Shown: piece by piece, positions 16,624 through 25,532 of the stretch
How the letters are laid out: every line of letters begins with the position of its first letter
Numbering within the stretch: position 1 is the stretch's first letter
DNA from: Actinomyces provencensis
GTDB taxonomy: Bacteria > Actinomycetota > Actinomycetes > Actinomycetales > Actinomycetaceae
Direction: 5' to 3'
DNA: 39,597 bases
NCBI RefSeq assembly: GCF_900155435.1
Contig: NZ_LT700212.1
Coordinates: 1,597,533-1,637,129, forward strand
Made by a program: the position numbers and the translations under genes
The notes under the pieces: generated by a model
What the model was told of the DNA's origin: nothing
The model's database searches: none
The model's input: only the letters and a program-made list of their open reading frames with translations

Positions 16624-17965
16624 GCTGGACCTCCTTCAGGTCTGAAGCGGTGGACGCAACGGTGTGCTCGCGGCGGTAGAAGGACACGAAGTACGTCAGC
16701 ACGGCCGCGAAGCAGATGATGTTGACGACGAAGGAGAGCTGCATCGACCCGGTGTGGTCCGAGACCAGCCCCTGCAAGACGGGCACGAAGGCACCGCCGA
16801 CGATGGACATGACGATCACGGCTCCGCCGGTCTCGGTGTGGCGCTTGTCCTCGATGGTGTCCAGGGTGCGCGCGTAGATCGTGGCCCAGCAGGGTCCGAA
16901 GAGCCCCGAGACCAGGACGGCGGCGTAGACGGCGGTCATGTTCGGCACGGTTGCGACGTAGACCAGGGCCAGGATGCCGAACGCGGAGTAGCCGATGAGG
17001 ACGATGTTCGCGTCGAACTTGGTCATCAGGAGGTTGGCGACGAACTTGCCGACGAAGAAGGCGATGTAGGAGAAGATCATGAAGGTCGAGGCGTCGCGCT
17101 CGTTGATGTTCCCGTTGAGCTGCATGGCCAGGCGGATGGTGAAGGACCACACCGCGGTCTGCATGCCGACGTAGAGGAACTGGGTGCCGATGCCCTCCAG
17201 GAAGCGCTTGTTGTGCGCGAGGTAGCTGATGGTCTCACCGATCGTCGCGCTGGCCTCGTGGGTCGCGTCGCGCAGGGGCTTGCAGTGCGGGAACTGGGTG
17301 ACGGCGACCAGGAGGAGCATGATGGCCAGCACGACGACGATGAACTTGTAGGGCAGCAGCGTGTTCTGCAGTGCCTGCTCGGCGAAGGCCTTGGTCTCCT
17401 CAGCGTCGAGACCTTCCATCTGCTTGCTCAGGGACTCCCCACTGCCGAAGATCAGGTACTTGCCCAGGACGATCCCGAGGATGGACCCCAGGGGGTAGAA
17501 GGTCTGGGAGATGTTGAGGCGCAGGGTGGACAGACGGCGTGGGCCGAGCATCGTGGAATAGGTGTTGCAGGAGGTCTCCAGGAAGCTCAGACCGATGGCC
17601 AGCGCAAAGAGTGCCACGAGGAAGACCGAGTACGTGGCCATCGTGGAGGCGGGGAAGAAGAGCACACCGCCCAGGATGTACACGCTCAGGCCGATGAGGA
17701 TGCCGACCTTGTAGGAGGTCTTCTTGATGACCCGCGAAGCGGGGATGGCCATGACGAAGTAGCCGCCGTAGAAGGCGCTCTGGACGAAGGCCGTGGCCAC
17801 GTCCGAGAGGGTGAAGACGGTCTTGAACTGGGTGATGAGGATGTCATTGAGGGCTGCGGCGGCTCCCCACATGGGGAAGCACAGCGAGACGAGGATGTAC
17901 TGCAGCAGTGGCGTCTTGGAGAGGTAGCCGTCGGGCAGTTGCTCGGAAGTGTCCTTGAACAGCAT
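16610..17965 (-). CDS. MFS sugar permease, FucP/DeoP-like
   Basis: The protein has 451 residues and about twelve membrane helices. It matches the fucose:proton symporter (FHS) group: QYILVSLCFPMWGAAAALNDILI at the N-terminus, SAFYGGYFVMAIPAS, and FLETSCNTYSTMLGP in helix 5. Salmonella DeoP, the deoxyribose permease, belongs to the same group, so together with deoC this is probably a deoxyribose importer; L-fucose is less likely because no fucose genes are present. Its ATG shares one base with the deoC stop (TGATG), and GAGGAG lies upstream. Confidence 0.9.
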   Translation of the reverse strand: MLFKDTSEQLPDGYLSKTPLLQYILVSLCFPMWGAAAALNDILITQFKTVFTLSDVATAFVQSAFYGGYFVMAIPASRVIKKTSYKVGILIGLSVYILGGVLFFPASTMATYSVFLVALFALAIGLSFLETSCNTYSTMLGPRRLSTLRLNISQTFYPLGSILGIVLGKYLIFGSGESLSKQMEGLDAEETKAFAEQALQNTLLPYKFIVVVLAIMLLLVAVTQFPHCKPLRDATHEASATIGETISYLAHNKRFLEGIGTQFLYVGMQTAVWSFTIRLAMQLNGNINERDASTFMIFSYIAFFVGKFVANLLMTKFDANIVLIGYSAFGILALVYVATVPNMTAVYAAVLVSGLFGPCWATIYARTLDTIEDKRHTETGGAVIVMSIVGGAFVPVLQGLVSDHTGSMQLSFVVNIICFAAVLTYFVSFYRREHTVASTASDLKEVQHVHR

Positions 17966-18618
17966 CAGTTCGTCTCCTCTCCGAGAAGTGCCAGGCCGGC
18001 GGAGGCGCCGATGCGGGTCGCACCGGCGGCGACCATGGCGTCGAACTCCTCAGGTGTGTGGATCCCACCGGAGGCCTTGACCCCGAAGTCCGGGCCCACG
18101 GCGCCACGCATGACCTCCACGGCATGGACGGTGGCCCCACCGGTGGAGAAGCCGGTCGATGTCTTGACGAAGTCGGCGCCCGCGTCGACAGCCGCCCGGC
18201 AGGCGGCGACGACCTGCTCATCGGAGAGCAGGCAGGTCTCCAGGATGACCTTGACCAGGGTTCCCTCCCCCGCCGCCTCGACGACGCCGCGGATGTCCTC
18301 CTCCACCAGGTCCCAGCGCCCGTCGAGGGCGTGGCCGATGTTCATGACCATGTCGACCTCGTCAGCGCCGTTGGCAACGGCATCGCGGGTCTCGAATGCC
18401 TTGGTGGCGGTGGTGGTGGCGCCCAGAGGAAAACCGATGACCGTGCACACCGCGACGTCGGTGTCGGCCAACAGGCTGGCGGCTGTGGGCACCCAGCACG
18501 GGTTGATGCACACGGAGTGGAACCCGTGTTCCTTCGCCTCGGCGGCGAGAGCCTCGACCTGCGCCTGCTGGGCATCGGGCTTGAGCAGGGTGTGATCGAT
18601 CAGTTGCGTCTTTGCCAT
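17965..18618 (-). CDS. deoC: Deoxyribose-phosphate aldolase
   Basis: This 217-residue class I aldolase splits 2-deoxyribose-5-phosphate into acetaldehyde and glyceraldehyde-3-phosphate. The Schiff-base lysine is K152 in [14 protein letters not shown], with supporting lysine K123 ([11 protein letters not shown]), Asp89 in [11 protein letters not shown] and the phosphate loop [12 protein letters not shown] 18618 follows GGGAGG at eight bases; an earlier in-frame ATG at 18645 lies within the likely 5' leader. It is the first structural gene of the operon, preceded by a near-consensus promoter and by the SorC regulator gene on the same strand. Confidence 0.97.
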   Translation of the reverse strand: MAKTQLIDHTLLKPDAQQAQVEALAAEAKEHGFHSVCINPCWVPTAASLLADTDVAVCTVIGFPLGATTTATKAFETRDAVANGADEVDMVMNIGHALDGRWDLVEEDIRGVVEAAGEGTLVKVILETCLLSDEQVVAACRAAVDAGADFVKTSTGFSTGGATVHAVEVMRGAVGPDFGVKASGGIHTPEEFDAMVAAGATRIGASAGLALLGEETN

Positions 18619-18647
18619 GGTGGCAACCTCCCTTGGTTGTGCCATTC

Positions 18648-18676
18648 ACGCTACGACCGGGAGGAACTTCTGTCAA
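18648..18676 (-). promoter_or_regulatory. Promoter of the deoC operon
   Basis: A -35 TTGACA (18671-18676), a 17-bp spacer and a -10 TAGCGT (18648-18653), read on the minus strand, predict a start near 18641 and a leader of about 23 bases before the deoC ATG. Confidence 0.75.
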
Positions 18677-18697
18677 TCTCTGCTTTTACAGTTGTTC
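18664..18697. promoter_or_regulatory. Operator overlapping the deoC -35 box and the regulator stop codon
   Basis: The inverted repeat GAACTTCTGTCA (18664-18675) with TTACAGTTGTTC (18686-18697) matches at 9 of 12 positions. The left arm covers the -35 box; the right arm begins at the regulator's TAA (18686-18688). This fits repression by the adjacent SorC/DeoR protein, released by a phosphosugar. Confidence 0.6.
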
Positions 18698-19666
18698 TCT
18701 TTCAGGCCTTGAGCCATCTGAGCTGGTCGCCCGCTCCAGCAGGACCTGCGCCGAGACCTCATCGGTGACGAGGTGCGTCGCATACCCCGCCCGAAGCGCG
18801 GATTCCAGGGCATTGAGCTTCCTCCGACCACCCGCGACCAGGACACGGCGCGGCTTTCTCCGCAGGTCCTCCAGAGAGATCCCGACCGTTCGGCGATCGA
18901 GGCTGGGCACACAAGCATTGCCCTCCGAGTCGAAGAAGCGGGAACATATGTCACCTTCGGCCCGTGCCAGCACCTCTGCATGTTCCTCCGGTGTCAGGTA
19001 CCCGGCCGAGAGCAGCAGGGAGTCCGGCTCCACCGATCCGACGGTGAACACCGCCAGGTCTGCCTCGCGTCCCATGTCGAGGATGCGTCGCAGGTGGCGC
19101 TCGGACTCGACCAGTCTCTTGACCTCCTCGGAATCGAAGGCAACAGGCAGGTGGAGGTAGCGCCCGTAGGCGTTGAACGCCCGACAGAAGAGGTTCATGG
19201 TCTCCATGTCGTTGGTCTCCCAGGACGTGAAGGACAGGCCACCCTTGAGCTGGATGACCTCGACCCCGTGGACGTCACGGTGCCCGAGGTGCCGGGCCAC
19301 CGACCACATGGTCTTGCCCCAGCTCACGCCGATCATGGTCCCGTCGTGGACCAGATCCTCCACCAACTCCGCACCCACGGCCCCCAACCCGTCCAGCAGT
19401 GCCTCGTAGTCCCTGCCCACAGCGCTGGAGATGCCCACACCCTCCAGATCGAAGGTCTCCCGGAGACGATCCTCCAGGGCGGCTCTGTCCTCGCCGGGAT
19501 CATTGATGGAGATCGTGACGAAGCCGCGGTCGCGCGCGTACTGGATGAGTTTGGAGGCCGTGGGGCGTGAGACTCCCAAGGACTTGGCGACCACCGACTG
19601 CGACAGACCCTTGATGTAGTACAGCCGTGCCGCCTCCAGTGCACGTGCGTCCTTGCCGTTCGCCAT
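18686..19666 (-). CDS. SorC-family sugar-binding transcriptional regulator (Bacillus-DeoR type)
   Basis: The protein has 326 residues. The helix-turn-helix is LSQSVVAKSLGVSRPTASKLI at about 21-41, followed by the sugar-phosphate-binding domain with GVSWGKTMWSVARHL near 122, QLKGGL, AVFTVGSVE near 222 and the C-terminal VLVAGGRRKLNALESALRAG. The Bacillus subtilis DeoR regulator of deoC is of this family and senses deoxyribose-5-phosphate, which fits the neighbouring deoC. ATG 19666 has GAGGAG upstream. A -10-like TAGACT lies at 19692-19697. The stop codon overlaps the deoC operator. Confidence 0.9.
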   Translation of the reverse strand: MANGKDARALEAARLYYIKGLSQSVVAKSLGVSRPTASKLIQYARDRGFVTISINDPGEDRAALEDRLRETFDLEGVGISSAVGRDYEALLDGLGAVGAELVEDLVHDGTMIGVSWGKTMWSVARHLGHRDVHGVEVIQLKGGLSFTSWETNDMETMNLFCRAFNAYGRYLHLPVAFDSEEVKRLVESERHLRRILDMGREADLAVFTVGSVEPDSLLLSAGYLTPEEHAEVLARAEGDICSRFFDSEGNACVPSLDRRTVGISLEDLRRKPRRVLVAGGRRKLNALESALRAGYATHLVTDEVSAQVLLERATSSDGSRPEREQL

Positions 19667-19835
19667 CGTCTCCTCGTTCCCGTGTGGGACCAGTCTAGTT
19701 TCGCCGACAGCAACTCCCGGCGGACGGTCTCGGCGCGCTCCTCCGGCGGACGAGGACGATCTCGCCCGCGCGTCCCATGTCAGGAGCTCCACCGGGAGAG
19801 GGTGTCGGCAGGGATGGTTGACGAGGTCTCCCCGC

Positions 19836-20441
19836 TCAGGTCACCCGGGCCCGCTTCTCCCGTCCGACCCGTCCGATCCCCACACCCACCAGGCACCCCG
19901 CGGCCACCGCGAGGAGCAGCACGACGTCGACGAGCCCCAGGGCGAGCAGGCGCCGCTGTGCCAGGACCGCGAGATCGAGGGGATGCACCCCATCCATCCA
20001 CGGCAGGAGCACCAGGACCAGGAGTGCCGTCACCACGGCACCCAGGTAGGCGGGCACCGGGCTCCTCCGGGCCGACAGCCACGCGCACACCAGGAGTCCC
20101 GCCACCGCGGGCCCCAGGTAGGGCAGCACCCACACCAGACCCATGGGGACCAGCACCATCCGCCAGACGACGTCGAGCAGCACCGCCACCCCCAGCCAGA
20201 CGACGCCCCGGCGCACCTCGACACACCCCAGGGGTGACACGAGCAGAGCGACCCCCAGGAGCAGCACGGTCGAGGCCACCCAGACCACGACCGTCCACCA
20301 GCCCAACCTCGCGTGCAGGACGGGACCCCAGGCGGCCGCGCGCACCACGTCCAGCACCACGACAGACGCTCCTGCGAGGAGCCACCGCACGCGCGGATCG
20401 TCGAGGGGACGGGCCGGGACGCGTGCCGCTACGGGACTCAT
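19836..20441 (-). CDS. Hypothetical multi-pass membrane protein
   Basis: The protein has 201 residues with about five or six hydrophobic segments (for example LLAGASVVVLDVV, VVVWVASTVLLLGVALLV, AVVTALLVLVLLPW and a last one near residue 170). It ends in the basic GRVGREKRARVT, so the C-terminus is likely cytoplasmic. The start ATG 20441 has GGAGTGGGG upstream. The family is not recognised. It lies 68 bp downstream of leuB on the same strand and may be read with it, but nothing links it to leucine synthesis. Confidence 0.72.
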   Translation of the reverse strand: MSPVAARVPARPLDDPRVRWLLAGASVVVLDVVRAAAWGPVLHARLGWWTVVVWVASTVLLLGVALLVSPLGCVEVRRGVVWLGVAVLLDVVWRMVLVPMGLVWVLPYLGPAVAGLLVCAWLSARRSPVPAYLGAVVTALLVLVLLPWMDGVHPLDLAVLAQRRLLALGLVDVVLLLAVAAGCLVGVGIGRVGREKRARVT

Positions 20442-20509
20442 GTCCCCACTCCTACCACCGCGCGGTCAGCCCGTGTGGCGGAACGGACGAGGGCCTCCCC
20501 TGACCGTGC

Positions 20510-21571
20510 TCAGCCGAGGAGGGCGCTCAGCGCATCCCCCACCTGCGAGGTGGAGCGCACCAGGGGCGCACCCGCCTCGGCCGCCGCGGCACGCGCCTCC
20601 ATGTCGGTCCGGATCGCTGCCCGCACCCGACCCGCCTCCGACGGGTAGCCCAGGTGGTCCAGCAGCAGTGCGACCGAGGCGATGGTCGCCGTCGGGTCCG
20701 CCTTGCCCTGACCGGCGATGTCGGGAGCGGACCCGTGCACCGGCTCGAACATCGAGGGGTACGCCCCCTCGGGGTTGATGTTGCCCGAGGCCGCCAGCCC
20801 GATCCCACCGGTGACGGCCCCGGCCTCATCGGTGAGAATGTCCCCGAAGAGGTTGTCGGTGACGATCACGTCGAAGCGACCGGGGTCCGTGACCAGGAAG
20901 ATCGTGGCGGCATCGACGTGCAGGTAGTCGTGGGTCACGTCCGGGAACTCCTGCCCCACCCGCTCCACGGTGCGCGCCCACAGGCTCCCGGCATTGACCA
21001 GGACATTGTGCTTGTGCACCAGGGTCAGGTGCTTGGCCGGGCGGGAGGCGGCCTTCCGGAAGGCGTAGCGCACCACACGCTCCACGCCGAAGGCGGTGTT
21101 GAGACTGACCTCCGTGGCCACCTCCTGCGGGGTGTCCACGCGGATCGCCCCACCGTTGCCGACGTAGAGGCCCTCGGTGCCCTCCCGCACCACCACGAAG
21201 TCGATCTCACCGGGGTCCGCCAGCGGCGTGGGCACGCCTGGGTAGAGGACGCTGGGGCGCAGGTTCACGTACTGGTCGAGGGAGAAGCGCAGCTTCAGCA
21301 GCAGCCCCCTCTCGAGGATGCCCGAGGGCACCGAGGGATCCCCCACCGCGCCCAGCAGGATGGCGTCATTGGTCTTGATGGCCTCCAGGTCCTCATCCGT
21401 GAGGACCTCACCGGTGCGGTGCCACCGCGCAGCACCCAGGTCGAAGAAGTTGCGCTCCACCTCGACCCCGGATCCCGCCAGCACCGCGTCAAGCACCTTG
21501 AGGCCTTCGGGCACCACTTCCTGCCCAATGCCGTCTCCGGGAATCACTGCGAGGTTCAGCGTCGTCGTCAT
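20510..21571 (-). CDS. leuB: 3-isopropylmalate dehydrogenase
   Basis: This 353-residue member of the isocitrate/isopropylmalate dehydrogenase family oxidises and decarboxylates 3-isopropylmalate with NAD in leucine synthesis. The sequence shows [11 protein letters not shown] at the N-terminus, [14 protein letters not shown] near 127, [38 protein letters not shown] with the metal-binding aspartates, and [20 protein letters not shown] 21571 is the clear family start, although only a weak GAGG lies upstream. leuA, leuC and leuD are not next to it. No leucine leader peptide or attenuator was seen upstream. Confidence 0.96.
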   Translation of the reverse strand: MTTTLNLAVIPGDGIGQEVVPEGLKVLDAVLAGSGVEVERNFFDLGAARWHRTGEVLTDEDLEAIKTNDAILLGAVGDPSVPSGILERGLLLKLRFSLDQYVNLRPSVLYPGVPTPLADPGEIDFVVVREGTEGLYVGNGGAIRVDTPQEVATEVSLNTAFGVERVVRYAFRKAASRPAKHLTLVHKHNVLVNAGSLWARTVERVGQEFPDVTHDYLHVDAATIFLVTDPGRFDVIVTDNLFGDILTDEAGAVTGGIGLAASGNINPEGAYPSMFEPVHGSAPDIAGQGKADPTATIASVALLLDHLGYPSEAGRVRAAIRTDMEARAAAAEAGAPLVRSTSQVGDALSALLG

Positions 21572-21754
21572 GGCGCCATTGTCCTCACCGCACGGCCCCT
21601 CCCGCCGTCGGGGTCCGCCATGTGGGTGGGCGTACCCGCGTGGTGACCTCGGCATCGACGAGGGCGGACCAGTCTCTGAGCAGGAGACCACGGAGCCACA
21701 CCACCCGATTGCCCACCCCCGCCATGGTGGGTGCGCGTTGGCGCGACCCCGGGT

Positions 21755-22213
21755 TCAGCGCGCCTGGATCAGCCTGGGTCGGGGACCCTCCAGCCTCGCC
21801 ACCGAGATCTTCACCTCGGTCAGTTCACGCTCCAAACGGTCGAAGCGATCGTCCATCCGGTCGAAGCGCTCATCAACCCTTGCGAACCGCTCGTCAGCCC
21901 GCTGCTCGACCCGGTCGAAGCGCTCATCAACCCTCGAGAACCGCTCGTCAGCCCGCTGCTCGACCCGGTCGAAGCGCTCATCAACCCTCGCGAACCGCTC
22001 GTCAGCCCGCTGATCGGAGTCTTCGAACCGGCGATCCACCAGCCCGAATCGTCTTTCCATCTTCTCGTCCAGGGCGCGGATCTCGCCGCTGAGCTTGGTG
22101 TCGAGGCTGCCGATCTGCCTGCTGACGTGGGAGACGACCCAGGCGAAACCCGACGCCAGCGTGAGGAGCACGGCCACCACGCTGGCGATCGTTGTCACGA
22201 TCTCCGCCGACAT
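21755..22213 (-). CDS. Membrane-anchored coiled-coil protein with 18-residue repeats
   Basis: The protein has 152 residues. The N-terminal helix (IVTTIASVVAVLLTLASGFAWVV, about 4-26) anchors it in the membrane. The rest is a charged coiled coil rich in Arg, Glu, Asp and Phe, with three 18-residue repeats of the pattern ADERFxRVDERFDRVEQR, ending in LEGPRPRLIQAR. GGGGG lies one base before ATG 22219 but seven before ATG 22213, so 22213 is chosen. The family is not recognised; it resembles generic coiled-coil membrane proteins that scaffold or measure distance at the envelope. It is monocistronic. Confidence 0.75.
   Translation of the reverse strand: MSAEIVTTIASVVAVLLTLASGFAWVVSHVSRQIGSLDTKLSGEIRALDEKMERRFGLVDRRFEDSDQRADERFARVDERFDRVEQRADERFSRVDERFDRVEQRADERFARVDERFDRMDDRFDRLERELTEVKISVARLEGPRPRLIQAR
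21867..22028 (-). repeat. Three 54-bp repeats in the coiled-coil gene
   Basis: Units at 21867-21920, 21921-21974 and 21975-22028 encode the 18-residue heptad-like repeat. The first two are nearly identical and the third diverges at its end. The period is in frame. Confidence 0.9.
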
Positions 22214-22517
22214 GTACATGCCCCCATTCTCCCAGTGATCCCGGTCCCTGTCACTGGTGCGAACGTAGCCACTGCGCCCGCTCTCCGCTGCGCGCGACAG
22301 CGTGCCTGTGGACGGAGAATCCCTGTACGACTCCCTTGTGGACAGGTGAGAGCTCGTGAGGCCAATCGGCAGCCAAGGGCATCCTCCCGGTGCTGGCCCG
22401 TGTCTCTCCCCCACCTGGGACCGTCGCTGCACCGTTGACGAGGGCGCCCCTCACCAAGCCTGGACTCCGGCAGTCCTGGTCCGGGCCGACCGTGCCCGAA
22501 TCGAGACCTCCCTGCCG

Positions 22518-22578
22518 TTGCCCCCGGGCCCCACCCATGGAATCATCATTGGTAAACGTTTCCATGGAAACGTTTACC
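22518..22578 (+). promoter_or_regulatory. rbs promoter and 28-bp palindromic double LacI-type operator
   Basis: A -35 TTGCCC (22518-22523), a 17-bp spacer and a -10 AATCAT (22541-22546) place the start near 22553. There an exact 28-bp palindrome (22551-22578) begins. It contains two AAACGTTT cores (22554-22561 and 22568-22575) 14 bp apart, each a typical LacI/RbsR half-palindrome pair. A repressor bound here would block initiation. RbsR is encoded by the first gene downstream. Confidence 0.8.
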
Positions 22579-22667
22579 GTGGATGCGGACCACAGAGCAA
22601 CACCCCCGACGGGACGCGACGAGGCGACCCGGCAGAGCAGCGCACCACACGCCCACAGCAACGCCGC

Positions 22668-22714
22668 ACCACAGGACCACAGGACCACAGGACCACAGGA
22701 CCACAGGACCACGG
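22668..22714. repeat. 8-bp microsatellite ACCACAGG
   Basis: Five perfect copies (22668-22707) plus a decayed sixth (22708-22714) lie in the rbs leader. Confidence 0.95.
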
Positions 22715-22840
22715 CAACACACCCGCCCGGCATCCCGGCACCGACCCGGGTCCGCACACCGACCGTGCGCACCGGGGTCCGACACCGACACGCGACGCCG
22801 ACCCAGGACCCGACCCGACGCACCGGCACCCGACCCGATC

Positions 22841-22884
22841 CGACACACCGACACACCGACACACCGACACACCGACACACCGAC
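22841..22884. repeat. 8-bp microsatellite CGACACAC
   Basis: Five perfect copies (22841-22880) plus CGAC end 14 bases before the rbsR start, directly upstream of its GAGGGAG Shine-Dalgarno sequence. Copy number could affect translation initiation. Confidence 0.95.
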
Positions 22885-22898
22885 GCGAGGGAGCGACG

Positions 22899-24041
22899 AT
22901 GACGCCGACGACGATCCGTGACGTGGCCCAGGTGGCCGGGGTGTCGATCGCGACCGCCTCACGCGTCCTCACCGGCAGCCGTTCCACCTCCGAGGCCTCA
23001 CGTGAGCGCGTGCTGGCCGCCGCCGACCAACTCCACTACCGCGTCAACGCCCATGCGCGCGCCCTGCGCTCGGCCCGTTCGGGCACGGCCGGGCTCCTCG
23101 TCCCCGACATCCGCAACCCCTTCTTCGCCGAGCTCGCCCACACCGTCCAGACCGAACTCTTCCGCCACGGCATGTCCACCCTGATCGGTTCCGCCTCCGA
23201 GGACGGCACCCAGCAGGACCGCCACCTCCGCGACCTGCTCGAGCAGCAGATCGACGGGGTGATCCTCGCCCCCCAGGGAGGTTCCACCCCGGTCCTGGAG
23301 GCCATGGCCGCCGAAGGCGTACCCATGGTGTTCGTCGACCGTGTCGCCCCGGGCCTGGAGGTCCCCTTCGTGGACTCCGATCCCTCACCCGGGATCCAGC
23401 AGGCCGTCCAGGACCTCATCGCCGTCGGCCACCAGCGCATCGCCTTCGTCGCCGGGCCCCTCAACACCTCCACGGGCCACGACCGCCTCGAAGCCTTCAC
23501 CCGCATCGCCCGGGAACACCTCCCACCGGCGGACACCCCCGTCATCCACGCCGGCTACGACACGGAGGCCTGTGTGGCAGGGCTCGAGGAACAACTCGCC
23601 GACGGGATCCGCGCCTTCGTCTTCGGGTACTCCCCCAACACCCTCACGGCCCTCCCCCACTTCCGTCGCACGGGCTGGCACGTCGGCGGCGACGTCTCGG
23701 TGGTCTCCTTCGACGACATCGAGGTCTTCACCCTGGTCGACCCACGCATCTCCGTCATCAGCCAGCACGTCCACGAGATGGGCCGCCTCGCCGTGGGGAT
23801 GCTCGACATGATCCTCGCGGGTGGGGTCCCCTCCTCCACCCGACTGTCCACGACCCTCATCCGGCGTGACTCGGTCACCGCCCCCGCCACGTCCATTCCT
23901 CCGCCGTCGTCGCCCTCGTCGCCCCCGGTGCCCCCGGCGCCCCGGGTGCCGACTCCGGCCCCGATCCCTCCCCCGACCGGAGCCCCGGTCCCGACCCCGG
24001 CATGCAGCACGCCCCTGGCCCCGGAGGTGGCACCGTCATGA
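22899..24041 (+). CDS. rbsR: LacI-family ribose operon repressor
   Basis: The protein has 380 residues. The LacI helix-turn-helix TIRDVAQVAGVSIATASRVL lies at residues 5-24, with the hinge helix near 50 and then the ribose-binding-protein-like domain (LLVPDIRNPFFAEL near 66, VVSFDDIEVF near 268). The last roughly 45 residues are a proline-rich tail absent from typical LacI proteins (about 335 residues). It is the first gene of the operon and its ATG follows GAGGGAG. Its stop overlaps the rbsA start (ATGA), so the repressor is made with its target genes. Ribose or ribose-5-phosphate is the likely ligand. Confidence 0.93.
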   Translation: MTPTTIRDVAQVAGVSIATASRVLTGSRSTSEASRERVLAAADQLHYRVNAHARALRSARSGTAGLLVPDIRNPFFAELAHTVQTELFRHGMSTLIGSASEDGTQQDRHLRDLLEQQIDGVILAPQGGSTPVLEAMAAEGVPMVFVDRVAPGLEVPFVDSDPSPGIQQAVQDLIAVGHQRIAFVAGPLNTSTGHDRLEAFTRIAREHLPPADTPVIHAGYDTEACVAGLEEQLADGIRAFVFGYSPNTLTALPHFRRTGWHVGGDVSVVSFDDIEVFTLVDPRISVISQHVHEMGRLAVGMLDMILAGGVPSSTRLSTTLIRRDSVTAPATSIPPPSSPSSPPVPPAPRVPTPAPIPPPTGAPVPTPACSTPLAPEVAPS

Positions 24042-25531
24042 CCACCCTGACCCTCGACCACGTCACCAAGGTCTTCGGCCGCACCGCCGTCATCGAGGAC
24101 GTCTCCGTCACCGTGGAACCCGGGAAGGTCCACGTCCTCCTCGGTGAGAACGGCGCGGGCAAGTCGACCCTGATCAAGATGATGTGTGGCATCCACGCCC
24201 CCGATGCGGGACGGATCCTCGTCGACGGCCGAGAGGTCACCATCCCCGACGCACGGGCCGCACGCCACCTGGGCATCGCCACCATCCACCAGGAGCTCAA
24301 CCTGGTGCCCTCACTCTCCGTCGCCGAGAACATCAGCCTGGGCGAATGGCCCAGCCGCGGCGGCGTGGTCTCGCGGGCCCCCATGCGGGAGCGCGCCCGG
24401 GCCGCGCTGGACCGGGTCGGCCTGGCGGTCCCCGTGGACCGACGGGTCGGGGACCTCGGCATCGCCCAACAGCAGCTGGTCGAGATCGCCAAGGCCCTCT
24501 CCCAGGACGCCGACCTCCTGATCCTGGACGAGCCAACCGCAGCCCTCACCGACCACGAGTCCGAGCAACTCTTCACCATCATGGAGGACCTGCGCCGACG
24601 AGGGGTGGCCATGGTCTTCATCTCCCACCACCTCGACGAGATCGCCCGCATCGGGGACGTCGTCACCGTCCTGCGCGACGGGCGCGCGGTGGCGGAGGTG
24701 TCCGCGGACGTCGACGAGGGCGACCTGGTCCGCCTCATGGTCGGTCGCTCCATCGATGACCAGTTCCCCCGCGAGCGCACGGAACCCGGCGAGGTCCTCC
24801 TCGACGTCGCGGGTCTCACCCGCCACGGTGGGTTCGAGGACGTCTCCCTGCAGGTGCGGGCCGGGGAGGTCGTGGGTCTGGCGGGACTGGTGGGTGCGGG
24901 CCGCACGGAGGTGATCCGCGCACTCGCCGGCGCCGACACCTATGACTCCGGGACGGTCACCGTCAAGGAGCGCCCCCTCCCCCGCGGCTCGGTCGCCGCC
25001 GCGATCCGCAACAGGGTGGGCATGGTCCCCGAGGACCGCAAGGCGCAGGGGCTCATCCCCGGTGCCTCCATTGCCGACAACCTCGGCCTGGCCACCCTGT
25101 GGCCCACGGCGCGTTGGGGGTTGGCGGACCGGACGGGGCAGCGGCGCCGGGCACGGGAGAACGCCGACCGTCTCCACATCCGCATGGCGTCCCTGGACCA
25201 ACCCGTGCGTGAGCTCTCGGGCGGCAACCAGCAGAAGGTGGTCTTCGGGCGCTGGACCCAGGCGGGGGCCGATGTCCTGCTCCTGGACGAACCCACCCGC
25301 GGGGTGGATGTCGGTGCGCGCGTGGAGATCTACGACCTCATCAACGACGTCACCGCCCGCGGGGGTGCCGTCCTCATGGCCTCCTCGGAGCTCCCGGAGG
25401 TGCTGGGCATGTCCGACCGCATCGTCGTCATGAGTGGGGGCCGCGTCTCCGGGGAGGTCCCCGCCCGGGGCGCCACCCAGGACCAGGTCATGGCCCTGGC
25501 CGTCAGGAACGTCACGGAGGGAGAGCACTGA
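24038..25531 (+). CDS. rbsA: Ribose ABC importer ATP-binding protein
   Basis: This 497-residue double ATPase is of the carbohydrate CUT2 type. Domain 1 has Walker A GENGAGKS (36-43) and LILDEPTAALT. Domain 2 has the degenerate P-loop GLVGAGRT (283-290), the signature LSGGNQQK (393-400) and LLLDEPTRGVDVGA, as in RbsA/MglA. ATG 24038 overlaps the rbsR stop, with GGAGGTGG upstream inside the rbsR end. It works with RbsC and RbsB, encoded immediately downstream. Confidence 0.96.
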   Translation: MTTLTLDHVTKVFGRTAVIEDVSVTVEPGKVHVLLGENGAGKSTLIKMMCGIHAPDAGRILVDGREVTIPDARAARHLGIATIHQELNLVPSLSVAENISLGEWPSRGGVVSRAPMRERARAALDRVGLAVPVDRRVGDLGIAQQQLVEIAKALSQDADLLILDEPTAALTDHESEQLFTIMEDLRRRGVAMVFISHHLDEIARIGDVVTVLRDGRAVAEVSADVDEGDLVRLMVGRSIDDQFPRERTEPGEVLLDVAGLTRHGGFEDVSLQVRAGEVVGLAGLVGAGRTEVIRALAGADTYDSGTVTVKERPLPRGSVAAAIRNRVGMVPEDRKAQGLIPGASIADNLGLATLWPTARWGLADRTGQRRRARENADRLHIRMASLDQPVRELSGGNQQKVVFGRWTQAGADVLLLDEPTRGVDVGARVEIYDLINDVTARGGAVLMASSELPEVLGMSDRIVVMSGGRVSGEVPARGATQDQVMALAVRNVTEGEH

Positions 25532-25532
25532 G

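Larger units (their letters stand above)
22579..22898 (+). other. Long rbs leader without a gene
   Basis: About 320-345 bases lie between the predicted start and the rbsR ATG. They hold two 8-bp microsatellites. The rbsR reading frame is open back through the leader only because stop codons are rare in T-poor sequence; no start with a Shine-Dalgarno sequence is seen before 22899. Confidence 0.55.

Noticed and set aside
16664-18595. Plus-strand frame of about 640 codons opposite the permease and deoC
   Set aside because: It is antisense to two confidently recognised genes and has no start context or motif.
22232-22257. Dyad CCAGTGA/TCACTGG upstream of the coiled-coil gene as an operator
   Set aside because: Seven-base arms with a 12-base loop and no linked regulator; not distinguishable from chance.
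22356-22898. N-terminal extension of RbsR through the leader
   Set aside because: It would translate the operator and two microsatellites; the LacI HTH starts right after ATG 22899, which has a good Shine-Dalgarno sequence.
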